DNA from: Campylobacter fetus subsp. testudinum 03-427
GTDB lineage: Bacteria > Campylobacterota > Campylobacteria > Campylobacterales > Campylobacteraceae
Length of the DNA stretch: 64,000 nt
Direction: 5' to 3'
Assembly (NCBI GenBank): GCA_000495505.1
Contig: CP006833.1
Coordinates: 1 to 64,000, forward strand
The notes beneath the pieces were generated by a model that saw only the letters and a program-made list of their open reading frames with translations, was not told the origin of the DNA and ran no database searches. Each line of letters opens with the position of its first letter. Position 1 is the stretch's first letter. This document shows positions 31,422 to 40,987 of this stretch, one piece after another. Made by a program: the position numbers and the translations under genes.

Positions 31422-32072
31422 ATGGAATTAAGAACACTACCTTTTAACCCAGCTACAAATGCTGTTGTAAGCGAAGAAACCTGTAGCTATCACTATGGAA
31501 AACATCATCAAACTTACGTGAATAATTTAAATAACCTCATAAAAGGTACAGATTTTGAAGGTGCTGATCTTTTTGAGATTTTAACTCATTCTGAAGGTGC
31601 GATTTTCAATAACGCTGCTCAAATTTACAATCATGATTTTTACTGGGATTGCATAGCTGCTAAAACAGATATTAGCGATGAGTTAAAAGCTGCTTTGCAA
31701 AGTGATTTCGCAGATTTTAAATCTGAGTTTTTAAAAAGCGCTACTACTTTATTTGGCGCTGGATGGACTTGGCTTGTTTATAATCCAAATTCGCATAAAC
31801 TTGAGATAAAAAACACTAGCAACGCAGGAACGCCAGTGACTGAAGGTTTGATCCCGCTTTTAGTAGTTGATGTATGGGAGCATGCTTACTATATCGATGC
31901 AAGAAATGCGAGAGCTGCTTATTTAGAGAAATTCTATGAAAATATAAATTGGGACTTTGTAAGTGCCGCTTATGAATGGGCTAAAAAAGAGGGTTTGAGC
32001 TCAGTTAAATTTTATATAGATGAAATTTATAAAGGTTCAGGCTGCTGTGGCGGACATTGCGGTTGTCATTAA
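31422..32072 (+). CDS. sodB: Iron superoxide dismutase with Cys/His-rich tail
   Basis: The 216-residue enzyme converts superoxide to peroxide and oxygen. Metal ligands fit the Fe-SOD family: His24, His71, Asp150 and His154 (VVDVWEHAYY). The end is unusual: the last nine residues, CCGGHCGCH (208-216), add four Cys and two His that look like a metal-binding tail. The gene has its own TATAAT (31383-31388), an AAGGAG site and a terminator after it, so it is transcribed alone. Confidence 0.95.
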   Translation: MELRTLPFNPATNAVVSEETCSYHYGKHHQTYVNNLNNLIKGTDFEGADLFEILTHSEGAIFNNAAQIYNHDFYWDCIAAKTDISDELKAALQSDFADFKSEFLKSATTLFGAGWTWLVYNPNSHKLEIKNTSNAGTPVTEGLIPLLVVDVWEHAYYIDARNARAAYLEKFYENINWDFVSAAYEWAKKEGLSSVKFYIDEIYKGSGCCGGHCGCH

Positions 32073-32112
32073 AATATAATTGACTTCTAAATATTTATTA
32101 AATTTATAAATT

Positions 32113-32144
32113 ATAGTAGAGCCAACTTTGGTTCTGCTATTTTT
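32113..32144 (+). terminator. Terminator of sodB
   Basis: An 11-bp stem with two G-U pairs (ATAGTAGAGCC / GGTTCTGCTAT), a 6-base loop and a run of five T. Confidence 0.75.
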
Positions 32145-32393
32145 ATCTGTTAATTTATAAAAATGATTTGAGTAGTATAAGGTATGTTGATTTATCACGC
32201 TCTTTATAATCAATTATCTTATAATTTTTGCTATCAACTAGACTTCAAATTTAGCTTTTAAATTCAAAACTCTTTTAAATTTAAAATACACAAAAAAGTT
32301 TTAAATTTGATTTTATTCCTTTTTTAAAGGAAAATATTTATAAAAAATGTATAAAAATCAACGTAAAATTTGCTATTTACACTCTGTTTTGGA

Positions 32394-32524
32394 TATAATA
32401 CGCGTCTTTTGATGAGAAGGCTTAGCCTTACTTGTACGCTTATTCTAACCCAAATAAAGCCTATGCAAGCTTGATTATATCAAAAGGTCACGTGTCGTGA
32501 CAAGTTATTTTTAAAGGAAAAACA
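32394..32524 (+). promoter_or_regulatory. Promoter and structured leader of the S10 ribosomal protein operon
   Basis: A TATAAT at 32394-32399 starts a leader of about 118 nt before rpsJ. It holds a 6-bp hairpin at 32417-32429 (AAGGCT-T-AGCCTT). One strand of it could instead pair with AAGCCT at 32457-32462. A second perfect hairpin lies at 32487-32501 (GTCACG-TGT-CGTGAC), just before the ribosome site. Competing structures suggest feedback control. The upstream part of the 452-bp gap (32145-32393) is AT-rich with nothing recognised. Confidence 0.55.
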
Positions 32525-32836
32525 ATGGAAAGAATTAGGCTTAAGCTAAAAGCTTATGACCACAGAGTTCTAGACCGTACAGTTGCAGCTATCGTAGAAG
32601 CTGTTAAAAGAACTGGAGCCGATGTAAGAGGTCCAGTACCAATGCCTACAAAGATTAAACGCTACACAGTGTTAAAATCTCCACATGTTAATAAAGATTC
32701 TCGCGAACAGTTCGAGATGAGAATTCACGCTCGTATGCTAGATATCGTAGCAGCTACTCCTGATACAGTTGATAGTTTAACAAAACTTGACTTAGCTCCA
32801 GAAGTTAATGTTGAAGTTCGTGCTATGGGCAAGTAA
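32525..32836 (+). CDS. rpsJ: 30S ribosomal protein S10
   Basis: This 103-residue protein of the 30S head also acts as NusE in antitermination. The start [17 protein letters not shown] and the [20 protein letters not shown] core are diagnostic. It opens the S10 operon behind an AAAGGA site and a structured leader. Confidence 0.98.
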   Translation: MERIRLKLKAYDHRVLDRTVAAIVEAVKRTGADVRGPVPMPTKIKRYTVLKSPHVNKDSREQFEMRIHARMLDIVAATPDTVDSLTKLDLAPEVNVEVRAMGK

Positions 32837-32854
32837 GAGTAAAAGGAATAAATG

Positions 32855-33433
32855 ATGGAATATATCGTAGAAAAAATAGGCATGAGTAGAACTGTTTCAG
32901 CTCCTAGTACTCCTGTAACTCTTCTTAGGCTAGTTCCTGCTAAAGTTTGTGAGCTAGGTGAAGGTGGTAAAGCTATAGTGGCTTATGCACATACAAAAGC
33001 AGACAACAAAGCTATAAAAGGCCAACAAAAAAAATATGGTTTGAGCAGCGAATTTAATACATTTGCTACTTTAAGTGTTGCAAATAGCGAAGTCGGTGAT
33101 TTGGACGTAAATCCACTAAATGAAGCAAAAGTTTTAAAAGTAAGCTTTAATACTAAAGGTAGAGGCTTCCAAGGCGTTATAAAAAGACACGGATTCTCAG
33201 GCGGTCCAGCAAGTCACGGCTCACGTTTTCACAGACGTCCGGGATCTATAGGAAACTGCGAATGGCCAGGTCGTGTTCAACCAGGTAGAAAAATGGCTGG
33301 ACATTACGGCAATGAGAAAACTACAGTTAAAAATGAAGTAGTGAGCTTTGATAGTGCTAATGGAATTTTGGTTTTAAAAGGTTCGGTACCGGGATTTAAC
33401 GGTGCTATGGGTAGAGCAAGGATAGTCAAATGA
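32855..33433 (+). CDS. rplC: 50S ribosomal protein L3
   Basis: Early-assembly 50S protein near the peptidyl transferase centre, 192 residues. The [20 protein letters not shown] motif and the RPGSIG loop are diagnostic. Two ATGs lie side by side (32852, 32855); the second gives the family N-terminus [13 protein letters not shown]. Its TGA overlaps the rplD ATG. Confidence 0.97.
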   Translation: MEYIVEKIGMSRTVSAPSTPVTLLRLVPAKVCELGEGGKAIVAYAHTKADNKAIKGQQKKYGLSSEFNTFATLSVANSEVGDLDVNPLNEAKVLKVSFNTKGRGFQGVIKRHGFSGGPASHGSRFHRRPGSIGNCEWPGRVQPGRKMAGHYGNEKTTVKNEVVSFDSANGILVLKGSVPGFNGAMGRARIVK

Positions 33434-34044
33434 GTAAAATAAACGTTTTAAACGAAAAATTTGAAAAAACAAGCGAAATTGAACTTCCAGCAAGTTATGC
33501 TGAAATAAATTCGCACAATTTATATTTATATGTCAAAAGCTACCTTTCTGGTATAAGAGCCAACTCTGCTCACACCAAAGGTCGTTCAGACATAAGCGGC
33601 GGTGGTAAAAAGCCTTGGAGACAAAAAGGTCGTGGCGGCGCTCGTGCTGGTTCAACAAGAACTAACGTATGGGTAGGCGGCGCTGTTGCATTTGGTCCAA
33701 AAAACAACAGAAATTATGATCAAAAAGTTAATAAAAAACAAAAAAGACTTGCTCTTGAGTTCGCATTAAACGATAAAGTTGCAAAAGGTAAATTTTTTGC
33801 GGTTGATAGCATAGAAATATCAAGCGGCAAAACAAAAGACGCTGCATCTATCATCGGCAAACTCGGTGTAAGAGATGCACTTATCATCAAAAATGAACTT
33901 GATGCAAAAACACTTTTAGCGTTTAGAAATTTAGCAAATTGCTATGTTATAGATGCTAGCGAAGTAAATGCATATTTAGTTTCAGTTTATAGTGCGGTTA
34001 TAGCTGAAAAAGCAGCACTACAATCTATCGTAAAAGAGGGCTAA
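33430..34044 (+). CDS. rplD: 50S ribosomal protein L4
   Basis: A 204-residue protein that lines the exit tunnel; in E. coli it also represses the S10 operon through the rpsJ leader. The tunnel loop [15 protein letters not shown] is intact. The start overlaps the rplC stop by four bases. Confidence 0.97.
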   Translation: MSKINVLNEKFEKTSEIELPASYAEINSHNLYLYVKSYLSGIRANSAHTKGRSDISGGGKKPWRQKGRGGARAGSTRTNVWVGGAVAFGPKNNRNYDQKVNKKQKRLALEFALNDKVAKGKFFAVDSIEISSGKTKDAASIIGKLGVRDALIIKNELDAKTLLAFRNLANCYVIDASEVNAYLVSVYSAVIAEKAALQSIVKEG

Positions 34045-34046
34045 AA

Positions 34047-34328
34047 ATGGCAGATATAACAGATATCAAAACTATACTTTATACAGAAAAGACTCTTGGC
34101 CTTCAAGAACAAGGTGTAGTGGTTATCCAAACTTCACCAAAAATGACTAAAAATGGTCTAAAAGAGGTGTTAAGAGAGTATTTTGGTGTAACGCCACTGA
34201 GAGTAAATTCATTAAAAATGGATGGAAAAGTTAAGCGTTTTAAAGGAAGAGTCGGCGTAAGAAACGACTTCAAAAAATTCTATGTAAAATTACCAGATGG
34301 CGTTAGCCTAGAAAACCAGGAGGCGTAA
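34047..34328 (+). CDS. rplW: 50S ribosomal protein L23
   Basis: A 93-residue exit-tunnel rim protein that docks SRP and trigger factor. The [12 protein letters not shown] start and the [20 protein letters not shown] core match the family. It lies two bases after rplD. Confidence 0.96.
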   Translation: MADITDIKTILYTEKTLGLQEQGVVVIQTSPKMTKNGLKEVLREYFGVTPLRVNSLKMDGKVKRFKGRVGVRNDFKKFYVKLPDGVSLENQEA

Positions 34329-34329
34329 G

Positions 34330-35160
34330 ATGGCTATAAAAAGTTTTAAACCATATACTCCAAGCAGAAGATTTATGACAGGTCTATCAAGCGAAGATAT
34401 AACTGCTAAACCAAGCGTTAGAAGCTTACTTGTAAAGATCCCAGCTACCGCAGGTAGAAATCATAATGGTAGAATCACAAGTCGTCATAAAGAAGCCGGT
34501 GCGAAAAAGCTTTATCGTATAATTGATTTCAAAAGAAAGAAATTTGGTATTCCAGGAAAAGTTGAAAGCATTGAGTATGATCCAAATAGAAATTGTCGTA
34601 TAGCTCTTATATCTTATAATGACGGTGAAAAAAGATATATCATTCGCCCTAGCGGTTTAAATGTAGGTGATGTTATAAGCTCAGCTGAAAGCGGACTTGA
34701 TATAAAACCGGGTAATGCTATGAAGTTAAAAAGTATCCCTGTAGGTACGATAGTTCATAACATAGAGCTTAAACCTGGCAAAGGCGCTCAAATGGCTAGA
34801 AGTGCAGGCGGTTACGCTCAACTTATGGGTAAAGAAGAAAAATACGTTATCCTAAGACTTCCAAGCGGTGAGATGAGACAAGTTTTAGCCGAGTGTATGG
34901 CTACAGTTGGTGTTGTTGGAAATGAAGACTGGGCAAACGTAACTATCGGTAAAGCAGGTCGTAATCGCTATAGAGGAATTCGCCCTCAAACTAGAGGTTC
35001 TGCGATGAACCCAGTAGATCACCCACACGGTGGTGGTGAAGGTAAGAAAAACTCAGGTCGTCATCCTGTTACTCCATGGGGTAAACCAACTAAGGGTGCT
35101 AAAACTCGCCGCAAAAAAGCTAGTGATAGACTTATAATATCAAGAAGGAAAGGTAAATAA
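34330..35160 (+). CDS. rplB: 50S ribosomal protein L2
   Basis: The 276-residue protein supports subunit association and the peptidyl transferase centre. The motif [16 protein letters not shown] and the C-terminal [13 protein letters not shown] loop with its conserved His are present. One base separates it from rplW. Confidence 0.98.
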   Translation: MAIKSFKPYTPSRRFMTGLSSEDITAKPSVRSLLVKIPATAGRNHNGRITSRHKEAGAKKLYRIIDFKRKKFGIPGKVESIEYDPNRNCRIALISYNDGEKRYIIRPSGLNVGDVISSAESGLDIKPGNAMKLKSIPVGTIVHNIELKPGKGAQMARSAGGYAQLMGKEEKYVILRLPSGEMRQVLAECMATVGVVGNEDWANVTIGKAGRNRYRGIRPQTRGSAMNPVDHPHGGGEGKKNSGRHPVTPWGKPTKGAKTRRKKASDRLIISRRKGK

Positions 35161-35162
35161 CG

Positions 35163-35444
35163 ATGGCTAGATCGCTAAAAAAAGGTCCATTTGTCGATGA
35201 TCATGTTATGAAAAAAGTTCTAGCTGCAAAAGCTGCTAATGACAATAAGCCGATAAAAACTTGGTCAAGAAGAAGCATGATAATACCTGAAATGATAGGT
35301 TTAACATTTAACGTTCATAACGGCAAGAGTTTTATTCCGGTTTATGTAACAGAAAATCACATAGGTTATAAACTCGGTGAGTTCGCACCAACACGCACAT
35401 TTAAGGGTCATAAAGGCTCTGTGCAAAAGAAAATAGGTAAGTAA
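35163..35444 (+). CDS. rpsS: 30S ribosomal protein S19
   Basis: A 93-residue protein of the 30S head that contacts tRNA and S13. The start [15 protein letters not shown] and the core [14 protein letters not shown] are diagnostic. It begins two bases after rplB. Confidence 0.98.
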   Translation: MARSLKKGPFVDDHVMKKVLAAKAANDNKPIKTWSRRSMIIPEMIGLTFNVHNGKSFIPVYVTENHIGYKLGEFAPTRTFKGHKGSVQKKIGK

Positions 35445-35453
35445 GGGGAAGTT

Positions 35454-35786
35454 ATGAGTAGAGCTATTATTAAATTCATAAGACTATCTCCAACAAAAGC
35501 TAGACTTATAGCAGATGAAGTACAAGGAATGAACGCAGAGCTTGCATTAGCTAGCTTAAGTTTTATGCCTAATCGCGGCGCAAAATATATCGCGAGTGCT
35601 ATCAGCTCAGCTGTAGCTAATGGCGGATTTGAGCCAGAAGAGGTAGTTGTAAAAAGTTGTAGAGTAGATGCTGGTCCGGTTCTTAAAAGATTTAGACCAC
35701 GTGCAAGAGGAAGCGCTAGTAGAATAAGAAAACCAACTAGCCATATTCTTGTAGAAGTATCTAAACCTGAAAGTAAGGAAGCATAA
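35454..35786 (+). CDS. rplV: 50S ribosomal protein L22
   Basis: A 110-residue protein whose loop reaches the tunnel constriction, a known site of macrolide resistance. [16 protein letters not shown] and the [20 protein letters not shown] loop identify it. A GGGGAA ribosome site precedes the ATG. Confidence 0.97.
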   Translation: MSRAIIKFIRLSPTKARLIADEVQGMNAELALASLSFMPNRGAKYIASAISSAVANGGFEPEEVVVKSCRVDAGPVLKRFRPRARGSASRIRKPTSHILVEVSKPESKEA

Positions 35787-35787
35787 A

Positions 35788-36486
35788 ATGGGACAAAAAG
35801 TTAATCCAATAGGCCTTAGACTAGGTATCAATAGAAACTGGGAGTCTAGATGGTTTCCATCAAAAGCGACTTTACCAGAAAATATAGGCGAAGACTATAA
35901 AATAAGAAAATTCCTAAAAACTAAGTTATATTATGCCGGTGTTAGTCAAATTCTTGTTGAAAGAACAGCTAAAAAACTTCGCGTTACCGTAGTTGCGGCT
36001 CGTCCGGGAATCATAATAGGTAAAAAGGGCGGAGAAATTGAAAATTTAAGATCTGAAGTTGCAAAACTTGTAAATAAAGATATCGCCATTAATATCAAAG
36101 AAGAGAGAAAAGCAGGAAGTTCAGCTCAATTAGCAGCAGAAAACGTAGCTATGCAGCTTGAGCGTCGTGTTGCTTTCCGCCGCGCTATGAAAAAAGTTAT
36201 CCAAGGTGCCCAAAAAGCAGGTGCTAAAGGTATCAAAGTTTCAGTTGCGGGTCGTTTAGGCGGCGCTGAGATGGCTAGAACAGAGTGGTATCTTGAGGGT
36301 CGTGTTCCGCTTCATACACTAAGAGCTAGAATAGATTACGGCTTTGCAGAAGCTCATACTACTTATGGCAACATAGGTGTTAAAGTTTGGATCTTTAAAG
36401 GTGAAGTACTTCAAAAAGGTATTCAAGCCGACAAAAACGAAGATACATCACCAAAAAAACCAAGACGCGCTAGAAGGGGTAAATAG
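35788..36486 (+). CDS. rpsC: 30S ribosomal protein S3
   Basis: The 232-residue protein forms part of the mRNA entry channel. It starts [14 protein letters not shown]. The KH motif [20 protein letters not shown] and the [17 protein letters not shown] domain follow, and it ends in a basic tail ([10 protein letters not shown]). One base separates it from rplV. Confidence 0.98.
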   Translation: MGQKVNPIGLRLGINRNWESRWFPSKATLPENIGEDYKIRKFLKTKLYYAGVSQILVERTAKKLRVTVVAARPGIIIGKKGGEIENLRSEVAKLVNKDIAINIKEERKAGSSAQLAAENVAMQLERRVAFRRAMKKVIQGAQKAGAKGIKVSVAGRLGGAEMARTEWYLEGRVPLHTLRARIDYGFAEAHTTYGNIGVKVWIFKGEVLQKGIQADKNEDTSPKKPRRARRGK

Positions 36487-36488
36487 TT

Positions 36489-36914
36489 ATGTTATTACCA
36501 AAAAGAACTAAATATCGCAAAATGATGAAAGGTCGCAACCGCGGCTATGCAACAAGAGGAGTTGATCTTACTCTTGGTGAGTTTGGACTAAAAGCTGTTG
36601 AAGCAGGACGTGTAAATTCACGTCAGATAGAATCAGCTCGTCAAGCATATACTCGTCATGTTAAAAGACAAGCTAAAACTTGGATCAGAGTTTTTCCAGA
36701 TAAACCTATTACTAAAAAACCTCTTGAAACTCGTATGGGTAAAGGTAAAGGTGGAGTTGAAGAGTGGGTTATGAATATAAAACCTGGTAGAATTATATTT
36801 GAAATGTCTGGAGTTAGTGAAGAGCTTGCTCGTGAGGCTTTAACTCTTGCAATGCACAAGCTACCATTTAAGACTAAGTTTGTAACTAAAGAGAGCGAAA
36901 ATGAAGTATATTGA
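36489..36914 (+). CDS. rplP: 50S ribosomal protein L16
   Basis: A 141-residue protein at the A-site side of the 50S subunit. The start [19 protein letters not shown] and the [13 protein letters not shown] loop are diagnostic. Its end overlaps rpmC by 14 bases. Confidence 0.98.
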   Translation: MLLPKRTKYRKMMKGRNRGYATRGVDLTLGEFGLKAVEAGRVNSRQIESARQAYTRHVKRQAKTWIRVFPDKPITKKPLETRMGKGKGGVEEWVMNIKPGRIIFEMSGVSEELAREALTLAMHKLPFKTKFVTKESENEVY

Positions 36915-37086
36915 TATAAGTGCAAAAAGTATAAGCGAACTTAACGCTTTATTAAAAGAGAAAAAGGTGCTTTTATTTACACTTAGACAAAAGCTAAAAA
37001 CAATGCAGCTAACTAACCCTAACGAGATTCGCGATACGAAAAAAGAGATCGCTAGAATCAATACTGCAATTAGTGCTGCGAAATAA
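36901..37086 (+). CDS. rpmC: 50S ribosomal protein L29
   Basis: A 61-residue helical hairpin at the tunnel exit. The [21 protein letters not shown] core is typical. Its ATG lies within the last codons of rplP, so the two are coupled. Confidence 0.95.
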   Translation: MKYIDISAKSISELNALLKEKKVLLFTLRQKLKTMQLTNPNEIRDTKKEIARINTAISAAK

Positions 37087-37096
37087 GGGGCGAACA

Positions 37097-37354
37097 ATGG
37101 CAGTAGAAATGAAAAGACAAATTCAAGGCGTTGTCGTTGCAAAGGCTGGTGATAAGACAGCGACTATTCTTGTTGAAAGAAGAGTTATGCACCCAAGATA
37201 TCACAAATTTGTAAAACGCTTTAAAAAATACCTAGTTCATGATGAAAAGAATGAACTAAAAGCAGGAGATACTATATCTGCTGTTGAGTGCAGACCACTA
37301 AGTGCTAGAAAAAGCTTCCGCTTACAAGCGGTTTTGAAAACAGGAGTTGAATAA
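37097..37354 (+). CDS. rpsQ: 30S ribosomal protein S17
   Basis: An 85-residue early-assembly OB-fold protein. [17 protein letters not shown] and [11 protein letters not shown] identify it. Start ATG 37097 has an AAGGGG site; a longer frame from 37073 reaches into rpmC and is rejected. The stop overlaps the rplN ATG. Confidence 0.97.
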   Translation: MAVEMKRQIQGVVVAKAGDKTATILVERRVMHPRYHKFVKRFKKYLVHDEKNELKAGDTISAVECRPLSARKSFRLQAVLKTGVE

Positions 37355-37722
37355 TGATACAAAGTTTTACAAGACTAGCAGTAGCTGATAACAGTGGTGC
37401 AAAAGAGCTTATGTGTATAAAAGTTTTAGGCGGTAGCAAAAGAAGATACGCAAGTCTAGGCGATATCATCGTTTGTTCAGTAAAAAAAGCTCTACCAAAC
37501 GGTAAAATAAAAAAAGGTCAAGTAGTTAAAGCAGTAGTAGTTAGAACTAAAAAAGAGGTTCAAAGAGCAAATGGATCACTTATCAGATTTGACGAAAATG
37601 CAGCCGTTATACTTGATAATAAAAAAGAGCCAGTAGGCACTCGTATATTTGGCCCAGTTGGTAGAGAAGTAAGATATGCAAACTTTATGAAGATTGTATC
37701 TCTTGCACCGGAGGTTCTATAA
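37354..37722 (+). CDS. rplN: 50S ribosomal protein L14
   Basis: A 122-residue protein at the subunit interface. It opens [18 protein letters not shown] and carries the [11 protein letters not shown] motif. It overlaps both neighbours by one base (TAATG and TAATG joints). Confidence 0.98.
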   Translation: MIQSFTRLAVADNSGAKELMCIKVLGGSKRRYASLGDIIVCSVKKALPNGKIKKGQVVKAVVVRTKKEVQRANGSLIRFDENAAVILDNKKEPVGTRIFGPVGREVRYANFMKIVSLAPEVL

Positions 37723-37955
37723 TGGCAGTTAAATATAAAATTAAAAAAGGCGATGAAGTAAAAGTAATCGCAGGTGATGACAAAGGTAAAGTTGCAAAAG
37801 TTATCGCAGTTTTACCAAAAAAAGGTCAAGTAATAGTTGAAGGCGTTAAGGTTGCTAAAAAGGCTGTAAAACCGACTGATAAAAATCCAAACGGTGGATT
37901 TATTAGCAAAGAGATGCCTATCGACATTTCAAATGTTGCAAAAGTTGAGGGTTAA
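37722..37955 (+). CDS. rplX: 50S ribosomal protein L24
   Basis: A 77-residue assembly initiator of the 50S subunit. The KOW motif [20 protein letters not shown] lies at the N-terminus. It is shorter than E. coli L24, as usual in Campylobacter. Confidence 0.96.
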   Translation: MAVKYKIKKGDEVKVIAGDDKGKVAKVIAVLPKKGQVIVEGVKVAKKAVKPTDKNPNGGFISKEMPIDISNVAKVEG

Positions 37956-37957
37956 GT

Positions 37958-38500
37958 ATGAGACTAAAAGCAAAATATAATGAGAGCATTAAACCGGCTC
38001 TAGCAAAAGAGTTTGATATAAAAAATCCTATGCTTATCCCAGCAATTGAGAAAATTGTTATCAGCGTTGGAGCAGGCGAGGGTGCAAAAGATCAAAAGTT
38101 ACTTCAGAATATGGCTGATACGATATCTTTGATAGCTGGTCAAAAAGCAGTTATTACAAATGCTAAAAAATCAGTTGCCGGATTTAAAGTTCGTGAGGGC
38201 TATCCTGTAGGTATCAAAGTCACTCTAAGAAAAGAGCAAATGTATACATTTTTAGATAAACTTGTAAGCGTTGCTTTACCAAGAGTTAAAGACTTCCGTG
38301 GTCTTCCAAGAGATGGATTTGACGGTCGTGGAAACTACAATTTTGGTTTAAATGAACAATTGATGTTCCCAGAAGTAGTATATGATCAAATTTTAAGAAC
38401 ACATGGTATGAATATAACTATAGTTACAACAGCGGGTGATGACAAACAAGCATTCAAATTACTTGAACTGTTCGGCATTCCATTTGCAAAAGGAAAGTAA
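37958..38500 (+). CDS. rplE: 50S ribosomal protein L5
   Basis: A 180-residue 5S rRNA-binding protein. The motif [21 protein letters not shown] and the [19 protein letters not shown] loop are typical. rpsN starts one base after its stop. Confidence 0.98.
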   Translation: MRLKAKYNESIKPALAKEFDIKNPMLIPAIEKIVISVGAGEGAKDQKLLQNMADTISLIAGQKAVITNAKKSVAGFKVREGYPVGIKVTLRKEQMYTFLDKLVSVALPRVKDFRGLPRDGFDGRGNYNFGLNEQLMFPEVVYDQILRTHGMNITIVTTAGDDKQAFKLLELFGIPFAKGK

Positions 38501-38501
38501 T

Positions 38502-38687
38502 ATGGCAAAAAAATCAATGATAGCAAAAGCAGCACGCAAACCTAAATTTAGCGCGCGCGGATATACTAGATGTCAAATTTGTGGTCGCCCACACTCTGTT
38601 TATAAAGATTTTGGAATTTGCCGTGTGTGCCTAAGAAAAATGGCTAACGAAGGACTAATACCTGGTCTTAAAAAAGCAAGTTGGTAA
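38502..38687 (+). CDS. rpsN: 30S ribosomal protein S14, short zinc type
   Basis: The 61-residue protein has the zinc ribbon CQIC and CRVC, the Zn-binding S14 form that is about 40 residues shorter than the E. coli type. The ATG at 38502 is used; an upstream in-frame ATG lies inside rplE. Confidence 0.97.
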   Translation: MAKKSMIAKAARKPKFSARGYTRCQICGRPHSVYKDFGICRVCLRKMANEGLIPGLKKASW

Positions 38688-38697
38688 GGGAAGCAAG

Positions 38698-39093
38698 ATG
38701 ATAAATGACTTAATTTCAGATGGACTAACACGCATTAGAAACGCTAGCATGAGAAGACTTGATACAACAAAACTTCTTCACTCAAACGTTGTTGAAGCAA
38801 CTTTGAAAATTTTAGCTAATAAAAGCTATATAGAGAGTTATAACGTTGTTGAAGAGGGAAATAAAAAGTTTATTAACGTAGTTTTAAAATATGACGAGCG
38901 TGGAAGAAGTGTTATAAACGAATTAAAAAGAGTTTCAAAACCGGGTCGTAGAGTTTATCAAGGTAGAGATGAGATCAAAAGATTTAAAAATGGTTATGGA
39001 ACTATCATAGTAAGTACAAGCAAAGGTGTTTTAAGCAACGACGAAGCTCATAAAGCAGGCGTAGGCGGCGAAGTACTTTGTACAGTTTGGTAA
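38698..39093 (+). CDS. rpsH: 30S ribosomal protein S8
   Basis: A 131-residue central-domain protein. It starts [16 protein letters not shown] and ends in the signature [11 protein letters not shown]. In E. coli S8 represses the spc operon. It is followed by the only large gap in the spc cluster, which carries hairpins. Confidence 0.98.
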   Translation: MINDLISDGLTRIRNASMRRLDTTKLLHSNVVEATLKILANKSYIESYNVVEEGNKKFINVVLKYDERGRSVINELKRVSKPGRRVYQGRDEIKRFKNGYGTIIVSTSKGVLSNDEAHKAGVGGEVLCTVW

Positions 39094-39100
39094 GAGTTGA

Positions 39101-39192
39101 ATTAGCCTTTTAAATTTATAGTATTAAATTTAAAAAAAGGCTAAATCTTTTTTATGGCATTGGGTATCCATTCGTTTTATGTAGAAATACCC
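39101..39192 (+). terminator. Attenuator-like hairpins between rpsH and rplF
   Basis: ATTAGCCTTTT plus AAATTTA on the left (39101-39120) pair with the mirrored TAAATTT and AAAAGGCTAAAT on the right (39125-39146). Seven bases of mostly T follow (39147-39153), the form of an intrinsic terminator. A second stem, GGGTAT 39162-39167 with ATACCC 39187-39192, lies just before the rplF ribosome site. Since rplF to map have no other obvious promoter, the first hairpin probably attenuates rather than ends transcription. Confidence 0.6.
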
Positions 39193-39215
39193 TAGACAAA
39201 TAAAAAAGGAAAAAG

Positions 39216-39752
39216 ATGTCAAGAATTGGAAAACAACCGATATCTATCCCAAATGGTTTAGATGTTAGTTTAAAAGGTAGTGTTTTGGTTTTTAAAAAAG
39301 GCAACAACACTAAAGAGCTAGATACTAAAGGTAATGTTAATATCGAAGTTAAAGATGGAAATATTATATTTACAAGTAAAGGCGATGATAGACAGAGCAG
39401 AGCTTATTGGGGAACTTATAGAGCTTTAGCAAACAACGTTGTTGTTGGTCTAACTACTGGATTTACAAGACAACTTGAGATAAACGGTGTTGGTTATAAA
39501 GCAGCCGCAAAAGGTAAAGTTTTAGAGCTTGCACTTGGTTTTTCACACCCTATAAATTATGAACTTCCTGAAGGTATAGAGATAAGTGTAGAAAAAAATA
39601 TTATCACTATCAAAGGAAGCGATAAACAAGTTGTTGGTCAAGTAGCAGCAGAAGTTAGAGGATTTAGACCGCCAGAACCATATAAGGGTAAAGGTGTTAA
39701 ATACGTCGAAGAGCGCATAATCCGCAAAGCCGGCAAAACATCTAAGAAATAA
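39216..39752 (+). CDS. rplF: 50S ribosomal protein L6
   Basis: A 178-residue protein near the factor-binding site. It starts [14 protein letters not shown] and ends with [13 protein letters not shown]. An AAAAAGGA site sits just downstream of the hairpin region in the 122-bp gap after rpsH. Confidence 0.98.
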   Translation: MSRIGKQPISIPNGLDVSLKGSVLVFKKGNNTKELDTKGNVNIEVKDGNIIFTSKGDDRQSRAYWGTYRALANNVVVGLTTGFTRQLEINGVGYKAAAKGKVLELALGFSHPINYELPEGIEISVEKNIITIKGSDKQVVGQVAAEVRGFRPPEPYKGKGVKYVEERIIRKAGKTSKK

Positions 39753-39761
39753 GGGTAAGTA

Positions 39762-40118
39762 ATGGTAGCAAATGTATTAAAAAGAAAAATATCTCTAAGA
39801 ATTAAGAGAAAAAGAAGAATCAGAGCTAAAATTAACGGTACCGCGTCTTGCCCGAGAATCTCAATCTTCAAATCAAATAGAACTATATATGTTCAAGCGA
39901 TCGAAGATATTAATGCAACAACTCTTTGTGCAAGTGATGGTAGGAAGCTTGGTATAAAAGCAAACAAATCTGGAGCAGCAGTTTTGGCTAAAGATATCGC
40001 AGGTAAGCTAAGTGCAAAAGGTATAAACGAAGCAGTATTTGATAGAAACGGCTATCTATATCATGGCGTTGTTGCGGCTTTTGCTGAAGCTTTAAGAGAA
40101 AATGGCATTAAGCTATAA
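39762..40118 (+). CDS. rplR: 50S ribosomal protein L18
   Basis: A 118-residue 5S rRNA-binding protein. [21 protein letters not shown] and the C-terminal [21 protein letters not shown] motif identify it. Confidence 0.97.
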   Translation: MVANVLKRKISLRIKRKRRIRAKINGTASCPRISIFKSNRTIYVQAIEDINATTLCASDGRKLGIKANKSGAAVLAKDIAGKLSAKGINEAVFDRNGYLYHGVVAAFAEALRENGIKL

Positions 40119-40132
40119 CGCAAGGATTGTTG

Positions 40133-40576
40133 ATGGAAAAGTATAATAGAGAAGAATTTGAAGAAGTAATCGTCGACATCGGTCGCGTTACAAAAGTTGT
40201 TAAGGGCGGTAGAAGATTTAGATTTACAGCTCTTGTGGTAGTAGGCGATAAAAAAGGTCACGTTGGTTTTGGTTTTGGAAAAGCTAAAGAAGTTCCAGAT
40301 GCTATGAAAAAAGCGGTTGATGACGCTTTTAAAAACATAGTTGAAGTAAAACTAAAAGGCAGCACGATTCCTCATGATATTGAAGTTAAATTTAACGCAA
40401 GTAGAATCTTGTTAAAACCAGCTAGCGAAGGTACAGGAGTTATCGCAGGTGGCGGCGCACGTCCTGTTGTAGAGCTTGCGGGTATAAAAAATATACTTAC
40501 AAAATCGCTTGGTTCAAACAACTCTGCAAATGTTGTTCGCGCTACAATCAAAGCGCTTAGTATGCTAAAAGGTTAA
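40133..40576 (+). CDS. rpsE: 30S ribosomal protein S5
   Basis: A 147-residue protein at the mRNA entry site. The S5 RNA-binding motif [15 protein letters not shown] and [13 protein letters not shown] are present. ATG 40133 is chosen behind AAGGA; two TTG codons just upstream in frame are poorer. No rpmD (L30) gene follows, as expected in this class. Confidence 0.97.
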   Translation: MEKYNREEFEEVIVDIGRVTKVVKGGRRFRFTALVVVGDKKGHVGFGFGKAKEVPDAMKKAVDDAFKNIVEVKLKGSTIPHDIEVKFNASRILLKPASEGTGVIAGGGARPVVELAGIKNILTKSLGSNNSANVVRATIKALSMLKG

Positions 40577-40585
40577 GGAGAGAGC

Positions 40586-40987
40586 ATGGGACTAGAAAAT
40601 TTACAAAAGGCTAATGGCTCAACTCGTAATACTAAAAGAATCGGTCGCGGTCAAGGTAGTGGTTGGGGTAAAACTGCTACAAAAGGCGGCAAAGGTCAAA
40701 CCGCCAGAAAAGGTTATAATGAAAAAAGAGGTTTTGAAGGCGGACAACAACCACTTCAAAGAAGACTTCCAAAAGTCGGATTTGCTTCTAAATTTGTAAA
40801 ACCTTATGCTATAAACGTTGAGAAAAATGAAGGTGTCAAGACTTTAAGCGAGATCACGCTTGATAGCCTTAAAACAGTTCATAAATTTTCAAATAGCATC
40901 AAAAAAGTAAAACTTATAGGTGCTGGAGCCAAAGATTTAGCAAGTAAAATAAAAGATGAGAATATAACAGTTACTGGAATCAACTAA
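40586..40987 (+). CDS. rplO: 50S ribosomal protein L15
   Basis: A 133-residue protein with the Gly/Arg-rich N-terminus ([20 protein letters not shown]) and the [15 protein letters not shown] motif. Its TAA overlaps the secY ATG by one base. Confidence 0.97.
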   Translation: MGLENLQKANGSTRNTKRIGRGQGSGWGKTATKGGKGQTARKGYNEKRGFEGGQQPLQRRLPKVGFASKFVKPYAINVEKNEGVKTLSEITLDSLKTVHKFSNSIKKVKLIGAGAKDLASKIKDENITVTGIN

